From Larix sibirica (Eukaryota > Streptophyta > Pinopsida > Pinales > Pinaceae): a DNA stretch of 21,797 nucleotides. The notes under the pieces are model-generated. The model did no database searches. It had not been told where the DNA came from and was given only the letters and a program-made list of their open reading frames with translations. Of the stretch, positions 19,641 to 21,797 are shown one piece after another (position 1 is the first letter of the stretch; every line of letters begins with the position of its first letter). Location: positions 18,775-40,571 of the forward strand of contig NWUY0300003268.1 in NCBI GenBank assembly GCA_004151065.3. Reading direction: 5' to 3'. The position numbers and the translations under genes are program-made.

Positions 19641-20770
19641 AAAGATTGCTCGGTTCCTTGCAATCCATACCCCCTAGATTACTAGGAGAGGCAAGGCCCT
19701 TTAGTTTGTTGAAAGAGAGGATGCAACCCATGGTTGCCATGCTTCCTCCACCATTTCGCATTCTCATGCCAGATTTATGTTGAGCCTTTGGTTACATTCT
19801 GAGCATACTTGAGAGATGAACAGACATTTTAAAAATAGATGTGTGATGTTTTCCTCATGATCTCGGCAAATACTACACCATGTTGTCCCTCCTATGGTTC
19901 TTTTGCTTAATCTATCCCAAGTTGGAACTTTGTTTGCTAATACACAACACATGAAAAGCTTGGCTTTGTATGGGCATTTAGACTTCCAGATCCTTTCCAC
20001 CAACAAAGCTTATTCAAAATTTGTCCATCTGCAACCAGCTTTTTGTACCCTAGCTTTGGGGTATACCTCCCATGGGGAGCAGACATCCATATTAGCTCAT
20101 ATGGTCTGTCTGTTAGCCGCACATGGGGAATACGATGTGTTGTTATGAATGAATTCCAAACACCATGCAAATCCTCCAGGATGCCAAGACTATCTGCACT
20201 TTTCCATCCCTAGTTCCAAATTGAGGTGGTGGTTGGGTCAAAGATTTGGTTGAGGTGGATAATGCCCTACTACATTAGATTTTGAATGATTGGTTGAGGA
20301 AGAATGTGTCGATTCTAACATCCCGACCAAGGGTCATCTCCTATTTTGACTTTAGTTCCAGCCCCAATTTTCCAAGCCAATATTTCCTCAATAACATGAA
20401 AAGAGTTTAACATGGTTTTCCATATGATAGAACCTACCTACCGGTGCTTGTTTGGATTATGAACCCATTTCATCAGAGAATGAGGGGCAATGTATTTCTT
20501 AGAGACCACCTTAGTCCAAAGGATTTTTGTATAAAGGAGTCACCATCCAAGTTTTTCCGCAAGAGCTTTGGAGAAATCGAAGATGTTTTTTGATCCCCAG
20601 CCACCCAAACTCTTGGGCTAGGCTATTTTATCCCATTTAACCCAAGGGGTCACATAATTTTCAGTTTTCCCAGACCAAAGGAATTTTGAACATATCCTTC
20701 TAATTTTCTCCAAAATCCCTTTTGGTATCCAAGCCAAGGACACCCAATAGACCAGTATTGATTCTAGCCC
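19641..20770 (-). pseudogene. LINE 2 ORF2 middle part with zf-RVT-like motif
   Basis: The frame is interrupted several times but the order is kept. At 20170-19937 are YELIWMSAPHGRYTPKLGYK and a following WWKGSGSLNAH. At 20006-19764 are PTWDRLSKRTIGG and WCSICRDHEENITHLFLKC, the Cys/His motif of the zf-RVT family that lies between RT and RNase H in plant LINEs. A WGVWIARNRAIFHD-like linker follows near 19660. Between about 20200 and 20770 the sequence can be read as RT-connection region with several stops and shifts. Confidence 0.65.
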
Positions 20771-21243
20771 TCACTTTAATAACACCAGCCTTCCGGTCCT
20801 CGATAGCCACTTGTGGCTCCAACAAGACAATCTCTTCTCCAGTTTTTCTAGTAACCAAAGCCAATTAGCTTTTTTGTAGTTGTTTGGCTTAACCATAAAC
20901 CCAAGATATTTTAAACCATCATCAAAAAAATTCAGATTGAAGGGAAACAATTCAGAGTATATGATAACTTCGACATCACCCATATTGACGGTGGAAATAG
21001 ATGATTTTCTAGCATTTATCTGCATACCAATGGCACGACCGAATAACTCAAGGATTTCCACCAGTTTCTCTGCATCCCCAAAGGATCCATCACAAAAAAT
21101 TAGAACGCCATCCATGAATAGTAGATGAGTTATTCGGAGATTTGGAGACATTTGTATTCCTGAGAAAGAGCCTCTTCTTTTTGCATCAGCTATAGCTCTA
21201 CTCAATCCTTCAGCAACTAAAAGAAAAAGAAGCGGGGATATAA
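20771..21243 (-). pseudogene. LINE 2 ORF2: reverse transcriptase, C-terminal part
   Basis: Read from 21243 downward, LSPLLFLLVAEGLSRAI leads into ITHLLFMDGVLIFCDG, FGRAIGMQINARKSSIS, GLKYLGFMVKP, NWLWLLEKLEKRLSCWSHKW and LSRTGRLVLLK. These are RT palm and thumb blocks of plant L1 elements. The catalytic box reads FMDG, with Gly (GGC, 21107-21109 on the + strand) instead of the second Asp. The fingers and the first catalytic Asp motif are missing because the copy is truncated. The + strand open frame 20880-21128 is a shadow. Confidence 0.85.
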
Positions 21244-21419
21244 GTTAGTGTGTATCATGTTTATCATTGTTTTAGTCGACCTTACATCATTTAATTTCAT
21301 TTGCATCGTAATAGCATTTTGTTGTGTTGTTTTATTGTTATAGTAGTGACATTATTATTAACGATGATTTAATTAAAATGTTTCAAGGTTATAATAATAA
21401 CAATCCATGATATATGTGG
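21244..21419. other. AT-rich flank right of LINE 2
   Basis: About 175 bases with TTATTATTA-type simple sequence and no coding signal. It lies between the truncated 5' end of LINE 2 and a sharp rise in GC content. Confidence 0.45.
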
Positions 21420-21689
21420 ACTGGACGGGCGAGCGACGGAGGTCACGTTTTTTCTGGAAATGGAGGAACCCTAGGTTAACAGGTTGGTCGCTGGGCGGCC
21501 TGCTGCTGTCAGGAGGGGACGCGGGTTGTCGGATGCTCGGAGCGGTTTCATGGTGAACTTCACGGTTTAAAACACCGTGCCTTCTCCCGGTTCTACTGTT
21601 CAAACCTTGTGCACTGTTTTAAACCCTAGTTTTGTTTGTTACTACATTTTTTTACCAGTGTTACTGTGGTGGTTTGCTTTTTCCCCTCA
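21420..21689 (+). promoter_or_regulatory. GC-rich leader-like segment upstream of an open frame
   Basis: From about 21420 base composition changes abruptly from AT-rich to GC-rich (GGACGGGCGAGCGACGGAGG at 21423-21442). Two ACCCTAG motifs and a pyrimidine-rich run follow before an ATG at 21690. This resembles the 5' leader of LINE 1 in its composition and its position before an ATG. It could also be the 5' part of a host transcript. No TATA box with a convincing start site is visible. The - strand open frame 21373-21603 is not supported. Confidence 0.35.
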
Positions 21690-21797
21690 ATGGCTACCTA
21701 TGACGACAGGGTGGATTATTCTTTTGACCCATCTGACGATTTGCCCATCTGGACACAACCTATGGGTGCCGGGTGGCAGGTTGGGGTTTATCCTGGT
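21690..21797 (+). CDS. partial open frame, unknown product, runs off the window
   Basis: The ATG at 21690 opens 36 codons without a stop up to the last base. The peptide begins MATYDDRVDYSFDPSDDLP and continues with Trp/Gly-rich sequence. It is acidic and hydrophilic at the start, with no signal peptide. I recognise no domain. Given the LINE-rich context and the GC-rich leader, a LINE ORF1 N-terminus is the best guess, but a host gene cannot be excluded. The start is the first ATG after the pyrimidine-rich run. Confidence 0.4.
   Translation, partial: MATYDDRVDYSFDPSDDLPIWTQPMGAGWQVGVYPG

Larger units (their letters stand above)
18716..21243 (-). mobile_element. 5'-truncated plant L1-type LINE (LINE 2)
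   Basis: On the - strand the order is the C-terminal half of the RT, a zf-RVT-like motif, RNase H, then a 3' UTR ending in TTTTTTTTCTTTGGG and eight A. An AATAAA lies just before (18742-18747 on the + strand as TTTATT). The element stops abruptly near 21243, just upstream of LSPLLFLLVAEG in the RT, as is typical when target-primed reverse transcription ends early. It belongs to the same broad family as LINE 1: both keep the YLGF block and a WLWL-like block before a W-x-KW segment, but sequence identity is low. No target duplication could be matched. Confidence 0.8.

Overview
This window looks like repeat-rich intergenic DNA of a large plant nuclear genome. It holds no tRNA, rRNA, CRISPR array, bacterial operon or intact host gene that I can support. 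What can be read is a graveyard of retrotransposons with plant-type architecture: a Ty1/copia remnant, a Ty3/gypsy remnant with an initiator-tRNA-Met-type primer binding site, and two plant L1-type LINEs whose ORF2 carries an RNase H domain after the reverse transcriptase. The heavy decay, long AT-rich spacers and plentiful old LINEs suggest a gymnosperm or similar giant genome. That lineage guess is inference and cannot be proven from this sequence.

Layout. 1-1249 is unassigned and ends in a polypurine tract at 1231-1249. A probable LTR starting TGTAATACCCC begins at 1250; its far end is unclear. 2491-3786 is a copia RT-RNase H pseudogene, followed by its own polypurine tract and a probable 3' LTR (3787 to about 4157). 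4898 to about 5720 is a degenerate tandem array with a very regular 109-112 bp period. 6742 to about 9972 is a gypsy element with two recognisable LTRs, a primer binding site, broken gag and protease, and no RT or integrase; its 5' LTR carries an internal 246-bp tandem duplication. 9973 to about 11593 is AT-rich and empty apart from a short microsatellite.

About 11594-18189 is a nearly complete LINE on the + strand: 5' UTR, ORF1 (DUF4283-like plus zinc knuckle), and ORF2 (endonuclease, RT, zf-RVT-like, RNase H). Its 3' UTR ends in a striking 12-bp hairpin. 18716 to about 21243 is a second, 5'-truncated LINE on the - strand, tail to tail with the first and with a similar terminal motif. The last ~380 bases switch abruptly to GC-rich sequence and contain an open frame (21690 to the edge) that may be the 5' end of another element or gene.

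None of the elements is autonomous now. LINE 1 has at least six frame changes in ORF2 plus several stops, and a lost RNase H aspartate. LINE 2 has lost its RT (second Asp to Gly) and RNase H (Glu to Lys) catalytic residues. The gypsy protease has lost its Asp. I do not see a convincing undescribed multi-gene system. The least explained structures are the ~110-bp tandem array, the hairpin 3' termini shared by the two LINEs, the partly duplicated LTR, and the GC-rich open frame at the right edge.
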